64,000 nucleotides of DNA from positions 620,001 through 684,000 of the forward strand of contig NZ_BOSI01000002.1 of the NCBI RefSeq assembly GCF_018403265.1, written 5' to 3'. Below, in pieces: positions 55,644 through 64,000 of this stretch. Source of the DNA: Paenibacillus sp. J31TS4 (lineage in GTDB: Bacteria; Bacillota; Bacilli; Paenibacillales; NBRC-103111). The notes below the pieces were generated by a model, which saw only the letters and a program-made list of their open reading frames with translations, was not told the origin of the DNA and ran no database searches. The first letter of the stretch is position 1; every line of letters begins with the position of its first letter. The translations under genes and the position numbers were made by a program.

Positions 55644-56507
55644 CTACCGACAGTAGGGATCCTCCCGATCCTGCTGCTCCCGGTAGGCCGTGGGAGAGCA
55701 GCCGTACCGCTTCTTGAACTGCTTGGAGAAGTAAAGCGGATCCGGAAAGCCTACGGAGGAAGCGATCTGCTCGATGGACAGCGGCTCCCCCAAGAGTCGG
55801 CGGGCGCGGTCCATCCGGAGGTTAAGCAGGAACTGGGAGGGTGATTGCCCCGTGTATTCCTTGAACATTTTGGACAAGTGGGTACGGTGATAGCCGAGCG
55901 ACACCGCCATCTCCTCGATGGAGATGGGCTGGGTGTACTGCAGGTTCATCCAGCGGATCGCCTGATCGATCTGCCGCCGGATCGCCGGCTGGGCCGTGCT
56001 GCCTGGCGCCGTCTGCGGTGAGGCGCGCCAATAGTGGGACAGAATGCCGCGCAGGAGGCCGCCCGCCTCGAGATCCCCGGCTTCGTCCTCGCGGGCGAGG
56101 GCGCGCTGTAGACGTGCATACTGCACCGTCAGACGCCGTACGTCGGAGGCTGTCATAACCGGACTGCCGGCCGATAGGCCCATCCGGCTCAGCAGCTCGT
56201 CCGCACGGCCCCCGCGGAAGCCCACCCACCGGTACGCCCACGGATCGTCACCGTCGGACTCGTAGAAGACGAGCTCACCGGGGAGGATGAGGAAGCTTTG
56301 GCCTTTACCGAGCGAGTAGGTGGTGCCGCGGCACATAAAGGTGCCTCGCCCCTTCTCGATGTGATGAATGAGGTAATAGTCGAGCACCTGCGGCCCGGCC
56401 CGGTGCAGCGGTTCGGTCTGGGCGCTGCCTCCGAAGAGGACGGTCAGCTCACCTTTGTCGGGATAAGGATTGATTGCCACGGAATGGCTTGGCTTAGCGG
56501 GTTCCAT
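55644..56507 (-). CDS. AraC family transcriptional regulator
   Basis: 287 residues. An N-terminal cupin-like sugar-sensing domain (about 20-130; YYLIHHIEKGRGTF, ILPGELVFYESD) is followed by a C-terminal pair of helix-turn-helix motifs (about 190-285; ISIEEMAVSLGYHRTHLSKMFKEYTG and IEQIASSVGFPDPLYFSKQFKKRYG). AAAGGAG stands before the ATG at 56507. It is divergent from melA and probably activates it in response to an alpha-galactoside. Confidence 0.9.
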   Translation of the reverse strand: MEPAKPSHSVAINPYPDKGELTVLFGGSAQTEPLHRAGPQVLDYYLIHHIEKGRGTFMCRGTTYSLGKGQSFLILPGELVFYESDGDDPWAYRWVGFRGGRADELLSRMGLSAGSPVMTASDVRRLTVQYARLQRALAREDEAGDLEAGGLLRGILSHYWRASPQTAPGSTAQPAIRRQIDQAIRWMNLQYTQPISIEEMAVSLGYHRTHLSKMFKEYTGQSPSQFLLNLRMDRARRLLGEPLSIEQIASSVGFPDPLYFSKQFKKRYGCSPTAYREQQDREDPYCR

Positions 56508-56626
56508 CGCCTGGTTCTCCTTTCTCTGGTCTATGGATTGGATTCGACTCAACTTTTCTCTACTGTCTCTATCTTGCCCCGGGCCAGAGGGATCTGGCAA
56601 GAGGCGACCTGGCAGAATCCTACATT

Positions 56627-56656
56627 CGTCCATATCTTCCTTGTTTGCGTCCATAT
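56627..56656 (+). promoter_or_regulatory. Candidate AraC-type operator of melA
   Basis: Two copies of CGTCCATAT (56627-56635 and 56648-56656) lie in the same direction, 21 bases apart, two turns of the helix. A -10 like TATAGT (56677-56682) follows without a good -35. This layout suits an activator of the MelR/RhaS kind bound next to the promoter. Confidence 0.6.
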
Positions 56657-56723
56657 GCCGCGGCATAACACGGCGGTATAGTAAGAGGGAAGAACCGAAC
56701 AAGAACCCGAGAGGATGAACCGC

Positions 56724-58022
56724 ATGTCGAAATTGACCTTTTTAGGAGCGGGCAGCTCCGTATTCGCCAAGAATGTGCTGGGGGATACGATGCTCACGCC
56801 GTCGATGCAGGGCTTCGAGCTCGCGCTGTACGATATCGATCACGAGCGGCTGAAAGATTCCGAGAACATGCTCAACAATCTGAAGGAATCGCTCGGCAGC
56901 ACCTGCCGTGTGAAAGCGTATACCGACCGGAAGGAAGCGCTCCGGGGAGCCAAGTATGTCGTGAACGCCATCCAGGTCGGCGGCTACGATCCGTGTACGA
57001 TTACAGACTTCGAAATTCCGAAGAAATACGGACTGCGCCAGACGATCGCCGATACGGTTGGCATCGGCGGCATTTTCCGCAACCTGCGGACGATCCCGGT
57101 CATGCTGGACTTCGCCCGCGACATCAATGAGGTATGTCCGGACGCCTGGTTCCTGAACTATACGAACCCGATGGCAGTGCTGACCAATGTCATGATCACC
57201 CATGGCGGCGTCAAAACCGTCGGTCTCTGCCACAGCGTGCAGGCGTGCATTCGGCACTTGTTCTCCAACCTCAACCTCGATATGGAGGGTGTGCAGTCCA
57301 AGATCGCCGGAATTAACCACATGGCGTGGCTGCTCGAGGTTACCCGCGACGGCGTGGATCTCTATCCGGAGATCAAGCGGCTCGCCCGCGAGAAGCAGAA
57401 GGAGCTGCACCACGACATGGTGCGCTACGAGCTCATGTTCAAATTCGGTTACTATGTAACCGAGTCGTCCGAGCATAATGCCGAGTATCACCCGTATTTC
57501 ATCAAACGGCAGTATCCCGAGCTGATCGAGAAGCTGAACATTCCGCTCGACGAATATCCGCGCCGCTGCGTCCGCCAGATCGAACGGTGGAAGACGATGC
57601 GCGACGAGCTCGTGAACAACCGGAACCTCGAGCATACCCGCTCGCACGAGTATGCCTCCTATATGTTCCATGCCATGGAGACGAACGAGCCTTACCGGAT
57701 CGGCGGCAACGTCATGAATACCGGGCTCATTACGAACCTGCCGAAGGAAGCGTGCGTTGAGGTAACCTGCCTCGTCGACAAGAACGGCGTGACGCCGACC
57801 TACGTCGGCGATCTGCCCCCCCAGCTGGCGGCGCTGAACCGCACCAACATCAACACACAGCTGCTCACGATTGAAGCCGCCATTACCGGCAAGAAGGAAC
57901 ACATCTATCATGCGGCGCTCCTTGATCCGCATACGTCGGCGGAGCTGTCGATGGATGAGATCGTCTCCCTGTGCGACGAGCTGATCGAAGCGCACGGCGA
58001 CTGGCTGCCCAAGTATCGCTAA
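56724..58022 (+). CDS. melA: Alpha-galactosidase, glycoside hydrolase family 4
   Basis: 432 residues, the length of B. subtilis MelA. An NAD+- and Mn2+-dependent glycosidase acting by oxidation-elimination; cytosolic. The NAD motif is FLGAGSSVFAKN, NYTNPM and GLCHSV hold the substrate and metal Cys/His, and GINHMAW follows. Start ATG at 56724 is 9 bases from GAGAGGA; the ATG at 56715 is too close. No transporter gene lies next to it, so its sugar must enter through a system encoded elsewhere. Confidence 0.93.
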   Translation: MSKLTFLGAGSSVFAKNVLGDTMLTPSMQGFELALYDIDHERLKDSENMLNNLKESLGSTCRVKAYTDRKEALRGAKYVVNAIQVGGYDPCTITDFEIPKKYGLRQTIADTVGIGGIFRNLRTIPVMLDFARDINEVCPDAWFLNYTNPMAVLTNVMITHGGVKTVGLCHSVQACIRHLFSNLNLDMEGVQSKIAGINHMAWLLEVTRDGVDLYPEIKRLAREKQKELHHDMVRYELMFKFGYYVTESSEHNAEYHPYFIKRQYPELIEKLNIPLDEYPRRCVRQIERWKTMRDELVNNRNLEHTRSHEYASYMFHAMETNEPYRIGGNVMNTGLITNLPKEACVEVTCLVDKNGVTPTYVGDLPPQLAALNRTNINTQLLTIEAAITGKKEHIYHAALLDPHTSAELSMDEIVSLCDELIEAHGDWLPKYR

Positions 58023-58048
58023 AATCCACCGCTATCACGTCCTCCATC

Positions 58049-58099
58049 AAGCAGGCTGCTTTTCGCGGGTTATCTTCGCGAAAGACAGCCTGCTTTTTT
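58049..58099 (+). terminator. Terminator after melA
   Basis: AAGCAGGCTGCTTTTCGCG pairs with CGCGAAAGACAGCCTGCTT apart from a small bulge, followed by TTTT. Confidence 0.85.
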
Positions 58100-58217
58100 G
58101 CTCCTAGACGCTGCCGCCGTCCTCGTCCTTCCCTTTGCGTGGACAGCTATAGTACAATAGGGACATTCTGTCGGATGTTTCCCTGGGGGAAGACGTTCGG
58201 TTGGGGAGGTACGGCTT

Positions 58218-59243
58218 TTGCGCTGGCATGAAATAACGATTGAAACGACCGAAGAAGCGATTGAGATGATCTCGAATTTTTTGCATGAGCTCGGTGCGGG
58301 CGGCGTCTCCATTGAGGAATCGGGAACGTTGAACAAGCAGAGGGACACCTCGCTCGGTGAGTGGTACGAGCTCCCGCTGAACGATATTCCGGAAGGACAG
58401 GCGGAGATCAAAGGCTATTTCGCCATCGAGAGCGAAATCGACGCCATACTCGCGAGCCTGATCGATTCGATCACCCGCCTGTCGGGTGAAATCGGCATCG
58501 ATACCGGCAAGGCGGCCGTCTCCGTGCAGGAGGTGGACGACGAGGACTGGGCGAACGCCTGGAAGCAGTACTTCAAGCCGGTCCGCATTACGGAGCGCAT
58601 GACGATCAAGCCGTCCTGGGAGGAGTATGAGCCGTCTTCGGACGAGATCATCCTCGAGCTGGACCCGGGCATGGCGTTCGGTACCGGCACGCACGCGACG
58701 ACGGCGCTCTGCCTCCGTACACTGGAGAGCGTGGTGAAGGGCGGCGAGGATGTTATCGATGTCGGCACCGGCTCCGGCGTGCTGGCAATAGCGGCAGCCA
58801 AGCTGGGTGCCCGTCATGTGCTCGCGCTCGATCTCGACCCGGTCGCCGTCTCGAGTGCGACCGAGAATACGCACCTGAATGGGCTCGAGGACCGGATTAC
58901 GATCCGGCAGAGTGACCTGCTCGGTGCGATCGGCGGACCGGGAGCCGCCACTGTCCACGGCGAGGAAGGGCTGCCGAGCGTAGGCAGGCCCGAGCCGATC
59001 CGGGAGGGGATGGGCGTCCGCATGCCGGTCCAGCTCGTCGTGGCCAACATTCTGGCCGACATCATCCTCCTGTTCGTCGCCGATGTGCACAAGGCGCTGG
59101 AGACCGGGGGGCTTTATATCGCCTCCGGCATTATTACAAGCAAGCAGGTGGAAGTGGAGCGCGCGCTGGAAGCGGCCGGCTTCGCGATCGAGCAGCGGAA
59201 TAAGGAAGAAGATTGGGTAGCGCTCGTTGCCCGCAAGCTATAG
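58218..59243 (+). CDS. prmA: Ribosomal protein L11 methyltransferase
   Basis: 341 residues. The N-terminal L11-binding domain starts LRWHEITIETTEEA; the SAM domain has PGMAFGTGTHATT, VIDVGTGSGVLAIAA and VVANILADIIL (the PrmA form of motif IV). It methylates L11 lysines. A loop of about 30 residues (near 235-270; GGPGAATVHGEEGLPS..) is inserted before motif IV relative to the roughly 310-residue Bacillus protein. TTG start at 58218 after GGGGAGG. Confidence 0.93.
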   Translation: MRWHEITIETTEEAIEMISNFLHELGAGGVSIEESGTLNKQRDTSLGEWYELPLNDIPEGQAEIKGYFAIESEIDAILASLIDSITRLSGEIGIDTGKAAVSVQEVDDEDWANAWKQYFKPVRITERMTIKPSWEEYEPSSDEIILELDPGMAFGTGTHATTALCLRTLESVVKGGEDVIDVGTGSGVLAIAAAKLGARHVLALDLDPVAVSSATENTHLNGLEDRITIRQSDLLGAIGGPGAATVHGEEGLPSVGRPEPIREGMGVRMPVQLVVANILADIILLFVADVHKALETGGLYIASGIITSKQVEVERALEAAGFAIEQRNKEEDWVALVARKL

Positions 59244-59261
59244 GGACGGGGGACGAATCCT

Positions 59262-59960
59262 TTGAACAATTTCCTCGCTTTCTCATTCGACCAGCTGCCT
59301 TTTGTCTTCTTGGCGCTGATCTTGGCCTTTACGCTGCACGAATTCGCCCATGCGATCACCGCGGACAAGTTCGGCGACGACACGCCCCGCTCGATGGGGC
59401 GGGTCACGCTCAATCCCGCCGTTCACCTCGACGTGCTCGGCACGATCCTCATCTTCCTCGTCGGCTTCGGCTGGGCGAAGCCGGTACTCATCCGGCGGAG
59501 CGCCTTCAAGAAGCCGCGCCTGATGAGCGTGATCGTGTCGGTCGCCGGACCGCTGGCGAATCTGCTGCTCGCGTTCGTCGGCATGCTGATCATGTATCTG
59601 CTCGCCAACTACGGCGTCTTCGAGACGATGAGCCCGGGCCTACGCAACGCGGTCCTGTTGTTCCTCGTGCTGCTGATCCGGCTCAACTTCGTGCTGTTCC
59701 TGTTCAACCTGCTGCCGCTGCCGCCTCTCGACGGGTACCGGATTCTGCAGGAATTTCTGCCGCTGCGGGCCCGGCTGGCGGTGCAGCAATACGAGCAGTG
59801 GGCGGTTTATCTGTTCCTGCTGTTCGTCTTTATCCCGCCGCTTTATTCCAAAACGATTGGGGCGTGGCTCGCTCTGCGCTACCCGCTGCGCGAGCTGCTT
59901 GACGCGCCGCTGCGGGCACTGTTCGGGTCGGGCATCGATTGGATTATGCTGGGACTCTAG
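59262..59960 (+). CDS. Site-2 protease family (M50) membrane protein
   Basis: 232 residues, about five membrane helices. Zinc motif H26E27xxH30 (LHEFAH) in the first helix and the distal Asp in NLLPLPPLDGYRI. An intramembrane metalloprotease of the short YwhC/Rip group with no PDZ domain. TTG start at 59262 after a GGGGGAC stretch. It sits between prmA and rsmE, where B. subtilis has no such gene. Confidence 0.88.
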   Translation: MNNFLAFSFDQLPFVFLALILAFTLHEFAHAITADKFGDDTPRSMGRVTLNPAVHLDVLGTILIFLVGFGWAKPVLIRRSAFKKPRLMSVIVSVAGPLANLLLAFVGMLIMYLLANYGVFETMSPGLRNAVLLFLVLLIRLNFVLFLFNLLPLPPLDGYRILQEFLPLRARLAVQQYEQWAVYLFLLFVFIPPLYSKTIGAWLALRYPLRELLDAPLRALFGSGIDWIMLGL

Positions 59961-60051
59961 CCATTGGCCGGGAATGCCGCTTGTTGGTGGCGTTCGCCGG
60001 CCAAAAGTTGTATGATGAAGGATGATCGCCAAACAAGGAGTGCAAGCATCC

Positions 60052-60810
60052 ATGCAGCGTTATTTCGTACCGGCGCAGCAAATGAAAGCTGACGTCGTGC
60101 ATATAACCGGGGACGACGCCCACCACCTGACACGTGTCATGCGTGCGAAGCCCGGAGACGAGGTCATCGCCGCGAACGGCGCGGACCGGGAGGTCCTCGT
60201 CCGCATCCGGGAGATCGAGAAGGAGGCCGTCGTCGCCGACATCGTCGAGGAGCGGCCGCTCAGCGGGGAGTCCCCCGTGACGGTATGGATCGCCCAGAGT
60301 CTGCCGAAGGGCGACAAGATGGAGACCGTCATCCAGAAGGGAACCGAGGTGGGCGCCGCCCGGTTCCTTCCTTTCTTGTCCGAGCGGACCGTCGTCCAGT
60401 ACGACGCCCGCAAGGAAGCCAAGCGGCTTGACCGCTGGCGCAAAATCGCCAAGGAGGCCGCCGAGCAGGCGCACCGGAGCCGGATTCCCGAGGTGGAGGC
60501 GCCGCTTTCCTGGAAGGAGCTGCTCGCCTTGGCGGGACAGGCAGATCTCGCGCTGCTTTGCTACGAGAAGGAAGAAGGCCGCAGCTTCAAGGAATGGCTG
60601 CGCGCCCAGTTCGCGCCGCCGGCCGGACCGGCGCAGACGGTGCTGGTTGTGATCGGCCCCGAAGGCGGCTTCACCGAGCGCGAGGCGGAGGAAGCGCAGG
60701 CGGCCGGGTGCCGGACCGTCAGCCTCGGCAGCCGGATTCTCCGCACCGAGACCGCCGCCCTTGTGGCGCTGACCTGCATCATGTACGAGACCGGAGAGAT
60801 GGGAGGATAA
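60052..60810 (+). CDS. rsmE: 16S rRNA (uracil1498-N3)-methyltransferase
   Basis: 252 residues. A SPOUT enzyme: N-terminal PUA-like domain (MQRYFVPAQQ, HHLTRVMRAKPGDEV) and the knotted C-terminal part with VVIGPEGGFTEREAE and LGSRILRTETAAL. It methylates U1498 in the decoding region. The ATG at 60052 gives the usual start; AAGGAG lies 13 bases upstream, rather far. It follows prmA in the standard order. Confidence 0.94.
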   Translation: MQRYFVPAQQMKADVVHITGDDAHHLTRVMRAKPGDEVIAANGADREVLVRIREIEKEAVVADIVEERPLSGESPVTVWIAQSLPKGDKMETVIQKGTEVGAARFLPFLSERTVVQYDARKEAKRLDRWRKIAKEAAEQAHRSRIPEVEAPLSWKELLALAGQADLALLCYEKEEGRSFKEWLRAQFAPPAGPAQTVLVVIGPEGGFTEREAEEAQAAGCRTVSLGSRILRTETAALVALTCIMYETGEMGG

Positions 60811-60815
60811 TTGCA

Positions 60816-62156
60816 ATGCCAAGCGTTGCTTTTCATACACTGGGCTGCAAAGTGAACTACTACGAAACGGAAGGGATCTGGCAGCTGTTCAAGCAGGAGG
60901 GGTACGAGCAAGTCGACTTCGAGTCGACGGCTGACGTCTACCTGATCAATACGTGCACCGTCACCAATACGGGTGACAAGAAGAGCCGGCAGGTCATCCG
61001 CCGTGCCATTCGCCGCAATCCGGACGCCATCATCGCCGTAACCGGCTGCTATGCGCAGACGTCTCCGGCGGAGGTGGCGGCCATTCCCGGAGTCGATCTT
61101 GTCATCGGCACCCAGGACCGCGACAAAATCATTCCGCTGGTCAACCGGTTCCGCGAGGAGCGGCAGCCGATCAACGCCGTCCGCAACATCATGAAGACGA
61201 GGGAGTTCGAGGAGCTGGACGTACCGGAATTCAGCGACCGGACGCGGGCGTTCCTCAAGATTCAGGAGGGCTGCAACAACTTCTGCACCTTCTGCATCAT
61301 TCCTTGGTCGCGGGGGCTGCTGCGCAGCCGCAAGCCGGACAGCGTCCTCCGGCAGGCCCATCAGCTCGTTCATGCGGGCTACAAGGAGATTGTGCTGACC
61401 GGGATTCATACCGGCGGCTACGGGGAGGACCTCGAGGGCTACAACCTGGCCGCCCTGCTCCGCGATTTGGACAAGGTCGACGGGCTGCGCCGCGTGCGGA
61501 TCAGCTCGATCGAAGCGAGCCAGATCACCGAGGAGGTGCTGGATGCGCTCGGCTCTTCAGACAAGATGTGCCGGCACTTCCATATCCCGCTGCAGGCCGG
61601 AGACGATACGGTACTGAAGCGGATGCGCCGCAAGTACACGACGGCCGAGTACGGGCGCAAGATCGACCTGATCCACCGGATTATGCCGGATGCGGCTATC
61701 ACGACGGACGTCATCGTCGGCTTCCCGGGGGAGACGGACGAGATGTTCCGGGCGGGGTACAGGTTCATGGAGCAGATGCAGTTCGCAGAGATGCATGTCT
61801 TCCCGTACTCCAAGCGGACCGGGACGCCTGCTGCGCGGATGGAGGATCAGGTGGACGAGGAGATCAAGAACGCGCGCGTACACGAGCTTCTCGACCTGTC
61901 GGAGCGGCTGCAGCTCGCTTACGCTCAGCCGTTCGTCGGCCAGGTGCTGGAAGTCATTCCGGAAGGCCCCTTCAAGGAAGCTCCGGACAGCGGCCTGCTG
62001 GCGGGCTATACCGACAACTACATCCAGGTCGTCTTCCCGGGGACCGAGGATATGCTGGGCAAGCTCGTCAAGGTCAAGCTGACCGAAGCGGGCGTAAACG
62101 AATGCCGCGGCAGCTTCGTCCGCGTGCTGGACGAGGATCGGGCAGCGGTCGTCTAG
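60816..62156 (+). CDS. mtaB: tRNA (t6A37) methylthiotransferase MtaB
   Basis: 446 residues. N-terminal MTTase domain with Cys11 (LGCKVN), Cys47 (NTCTVT) and Cys78 (GCYAQ) for one Fe-S cluster, the radical SAM cluster Cys153-x3-Cys157-x2-Cys160, and a C-terminal TRAM domain. It converts t6A37 to ms2t6A in tRNAs reading ANN codons. B. subtilis YqeV; it follows rsmE by five bases, GGGAGG before the ATG. Confidence 0.95.
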   Translation: MPSVAFHTLGCKVNYYETEGIWQLFKQEGYEQVDFESTADVYLINTCTVTNTGDKKSRQVIRRAIRRNPDAIIAVTGCYAQTSPAEVAAIPGVDLVIGTQDRDKIIPLVNRFREERQPINAVRNIMKTREFEELDVPEFSDRTRAFLKIQEGCNNFCTFCIIPWSRGLLRSRKPDSVLRQAHQLVHAGYKEIVLTGIHTGGYGEDLEGYNLAALLRDLDKVDGLRRVRISSIEASQITEEVLDALGSSDKMCRHFHIPLQAGDDTVLKRMRRKYTTAEYGRKIDLIHRIMPDAAITTDVIVGFPGETDEMFRAGYRFMEQMQFAEMHVFPYSKRTGTPAARMEDQVDEEIKNARVHELLDLSERLQLAYAQPFVGQVLEVIPEGPFKEAPDSGLLAGYTDNYIQVVFPGTEDMLGKLVKVKLTEAGVNECRGSFVRVLDEDRAAVV

Positions 62157-62185
62157 CACCGTCCGTTAGAAGAAAAACGCGTGTG

Positions 62186-62231
62186 AGGATTTCGCTGCCG
62201 TCCGGGAGGACGGAGCGGAATCCTTCTTGTT
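62186..62231 (+). terminator. Terminator after mtaB
   Basis: AGGATTTCGCTGCCGTCC pairs with GGACGGAGCGGAATCCT (one bulge), then TCTTGTTTT. Confidence 0.75.
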
Positions 62232-62263
62232 TTGTCCATACAAGAGAAGAGGAGAGAGGAAGG

Positions 62264-62710
62264 ATGAAGGTGAAGGAGCTGTCGGCAGGCGGCGTTGTGT
62301 ACCGCAGGAAGGGCGGCGCGCTCGAAATCCAGATGATCCAGGACCGGTTCGGCAAAATTACGCTCCCGAAGGGCAAGCTGGAAGAAGGGGAGACGGTCGA
62401 GCAGGCGGCGCTGCGGGAAATCGAGGAGGAGACGGGCATCCGGGGTACGATCCGGTACCCGCTCGAAGTCGTGGGATACCGGTATACCCATCCGGATCGG
62501 GGCGAGGTGGACAAGGAGGTCCATTATTTCCTCGTGGAGGCGCTGGACGGCGAGCTTCAGGCCCAGATCGAGGAAATCCGCGGCGTCGAATGGCTCTCGC
62601 CCGACGAGGCGTGGAGCCAGCAGTGCAGAGCGGGCTACGACAACAATGTTTCCGTAGTGGAGAAAGCCCTGCTCAAGCTGAAGGCGGAAGGAGCGGCGGA
62701 GAGCCGCTGA
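62264..62710 (+). CDS. Nudix hydrolase
   Basis: 148 residues. The complete Nudix box is at 37-59 (GKLEEGETVEQAALREIEEE then TGI), fitting Gx5Ex7REUxEExGU. The form (VKELSAGGVVYRR, KITLPKGKLE) resembles Ap4A or ADP-sugar pyrophosphatases. The substrate is not known. GAGAGAGGAAGG precedes the ATG. Separated from mtaB by a terminator and convergent with the next gene. Confidence 0.88.
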   Translation: MKVKELSAGGVVYRRKGGALEIQMIQDRFGKITLPKGKLEEGETVEQAALREIEEETGIRGTIRYPLEVVGYRYTHPDRGEVDKEVHYFLVEALDGELQAQIEEIRGVEWLSPDEAWSQQCRAGYDNNVSVVEKALLKLKAEGAAESR

Positions 62711-62735
62711 CGAGAGCAGCCGATAGGAAGGCGCC

Positions 62736-63689
62736 TCACGTCAGCCTTCGGATCAGAGGGGTATAGCAGAGAGGCAGCGCGACGAGTGAGCTGACGATGT
62801 TGAAGATCGTCTGGGCATGGGCGATCTGGGTGGCTGGGGCATCTGCCAGGTAGCTCACTCCGTTAGCGAGCACGGACAGGAGCGGATAGAAGAGCACGGC
62901 GCCGCCTACATTGAGCAGGATATGGGACCAGGCAACATAGACGCCGTACCGGCTGCCGCCGATGCTCGCCATCAAGGCAGTGACGCACGTGCCGACATTC
63001 GCGCCGATCGTAATGGCGATGCCGACTTCCGGGCTGATCGCCTGGACCGAGGCGAGGCCCATCGCCATCGTGATCGTCACGACGCTGCTGTGGATCAATC
63101 CGGTCAGCACCGCTCCGGCAATCATCGCCCAGAGGAGGCTGCTCTTGGCTTGGTCGACGAACCAGCCGAACAAGCCGAGTGACCGCAGCTCGGGCAGAAT
63201 GGACTGCATAACCTCCATGCCGAGCAGCAGACAGGCGAATCCGCATACGGCGAGCGAGACGTAGCGGAGATGATGGCTCCACAGTTGGGGCTTCGACCGC
63301 AGCTCGGGCAGCAGATAGCTCAGCAGGAAGAGGGCGAGCGAGACGGCGAACAGGCCGGGTGCGTTCTTGCCGAGCTGCAGGCCGATCAGCTCGGTGGTGA
63401 GGCACGTGCCGATGTTCGTGCCGAGGATGATCCCGAGCGATTGCGGAAAGGTCATTAGGCCGGTATTGACGAGTCCGATCGCGATGACGGTGACGGCGGT
63501 GCTGCTCTGCATAGCGGCGGTCAGCCCGGTGGAGGCGGCCATGCCGCGGAGCGGAGTGCGGGTGAATCGCTCGAGCGCCGTTTTCAGATGCTGGCCCGCC
63601 CATTGGTGAAGCGCCCATTCCATGCTCTTCATGCCGAGCAGGAAGACGGCGAGGCCGAGGGACATGGGGACGAAGAGTGCGGTGAACAT
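62736..63689 (-). CDS. Na/Pi cotransporter family protein
   Basis: 317 residues, about eight membrane helices in two repeats. Each has the QSS-type motif of the family: MQSSTAVTVIAIG near 60 and IHSSVVTITMAMG near 200, plus GTNIGTCLTT and GANVGTCVTA. This matches NptA/YjbB-like phosphate transporters without the PhoU tail. The ATG at 63689 follows AAAGGAG. The substrate could be phosphate; efflux or uptake is not decided. Confidence 0.88.
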   Translation of the reverse strand: MFTALFVPMSLGLAVFLLGMKSMEWALHQWAGQHLKTALERFTRTPLRGMAASTGLTAAMQSSTAVTVIAIGLVNTGLMTFPQSLGIILGTNIGTCLTTELIGLQLGKNAPGLFAVSLALFLLSYLLPELRSKPQLWSHHLRYVSLAVCGFACLLLGMEVMQSILPELRSLGLFGWFVDQAKSSLLWAMIAGAVLTGLIHSSVVTITMAMGLASVQAISPEVGIAITIGANVGTCVTALMASIGGSRYGVYVAWSHILLNVGGAVLFYPLLSVLANGVSYLADAPATQIAHAQTIFNIVSSLVALPLCYTPLIRRLT

Positions 63690-63765
63690 GCCGGCTTGTC
63701 TCCTTTTTGCTGGAAATGGTTTATGTATATGCGGGACAACCGCCGAACATGATGGGAGGAAGCGT

Positions 63766-64000
63766 ATGGCAGACATATGGCTGAAGCGCAAGCGCAAGCC
63801 GCGCACGGAAGAAGGACATCCCTGGATTTATCAGAATGAGGTGGAACGGGTAGAGGGCGAGCCTGAGCCGGGCGCGCTTGTCCGTGTGCGGAACCACAAG
63901 AGCCAGCTGCTGGGAACGGGCTATTTTAACGAACGGTCGCAGATCGTCGTACGTCTTGTCTCCTTTGACGAGCTAGCCGAGATGGACACGGCTTTCTTCG
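63766..64000 (+). CDS. Class I SAM-dependent rRNA methyltransferase (RlmI-like), 5' part
   Basis: The first 78 codons before the window ends. The N-terminal PUA domain is recognisable: WLKRKRKPRTEEGHPWIYQNEVERVEG, then GALVRVRNHKSQLLGTGYFN. This is the start of the RlmI family, which methylates C5 of cytosine 1962 in 23S rRNA. The SAM domain lies beyond the window. GGGAGGA is before the ATG. Confidence 0.85.
   Translation, partial: MADIWLKRKRKPRTEEGHPWIYQNEVERVEGEPEPGALVRVRNHKSQLLGTGYFNERSQIVVRLVSFDELAEMDTAFF

Noticed and set aside
60558-60815. N-terminal extension of MtaB into rsmE
   Set aside because: The extension is frame-shifted rsmE sequence; MPSVAFHTLGCKVN at 60816 is the family start.

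Overview
The window is a GC-rich chromosomal segment of an endospore-forming member of the Bacillales. Gene content and order point to Paenibacillaceae (Paenibacillus, Cohnella or a relative). Supporting features are AGGAGG-type ribosome binding sites, frequent TTG/GTG starts, T-box leaders, a CIRCE operator, and many sporulation and germination genes (spoVAC/D/E, gpr, spoIIP). The core order yqeG-yqeH-aroE-yhbY-nadD-yqeK-rsfS-methyltransferase ... comER-comEA-comEB-comEC ... holA-rpsT-gpr-spoIIP-yqxA-lepA-hemW-hrcA-grpE-dnaK-dnaJ ... prmA-rsmE-mtaB matches the well-known Bacillus subtilis region, but with several extra genes inserted. No rRNA, tRNA, insertion sequence, prophage or CRISPR array was seen.

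Layout. 1-5.6 kb: the end of a P5C dehydrogenase gene; a chorismate mutase-DAHP synthase fusion on the minus strand behind a T-box riboswitch; and a gluconeogenic operon, gapB-type GAPDH / SR1P-like peptide / pckA, with a CcpN-like box upstream. 5.8-17.1 kb: an MFS transporter, a spoVA2-like spore membrane cluster (DUF1657, DUF421-DUF1657 fusion, SpoVAC, SpoVAD, SpoVAE), a MoxR / DUF58 / transglutaminase triad, a YitT protein and a hydrolase. 17.3-33 kb: a ribosome assembly and NAD operon starting at yqeG, leuS behind a T-box, and the comE competence genes interrupted by metY. 33-46 kb: a sugar-phosphate isomerase-like gene, a DUF1003 protein, an FAH-family enzyme, an ECF sigma / anti-sigma pair with a visible autoregulatory promoter, then holA, rpsT, gpr, a HAD phosphatase, spoIIP, yqxA and lepA. 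Several families of short tandem repeats lie between these genes. 46-55 kb: hemW, a GNAT acetyltransferase and the heat-shock operon hrcA-[archaeal-type chaperonin]-grpE-dnaK-dnaJ under CIRCE. 55-64 kb: two small genes, an AraC regulator divergent from a family-4 alpha-galactosidase, prmA, an M50 protease, rsmE, mtaB, a Nudix hydrolase, a Na/Pi-cotransporter-like protein and the start of an rlmI-type methyltransferase.

Most notable points. (1) An intact-looking thermosome-like (group III) chaperonin sits between hrcA and grpE in the CIRCE-controlled dnaK operon. (2) The SR1P-type peptide gene is translationally overlapped with a GAPDH gene and precedes pckA. (3) The spoVA2-like cluster has a DUF421-DUF1657 fusion. 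(4) An ECF promoter fixes the sigma-factor start at a GTG. (5) Four unrelated or degenerate tandem-repeat families occupy the intergenic regions, one of them running into a coding region.
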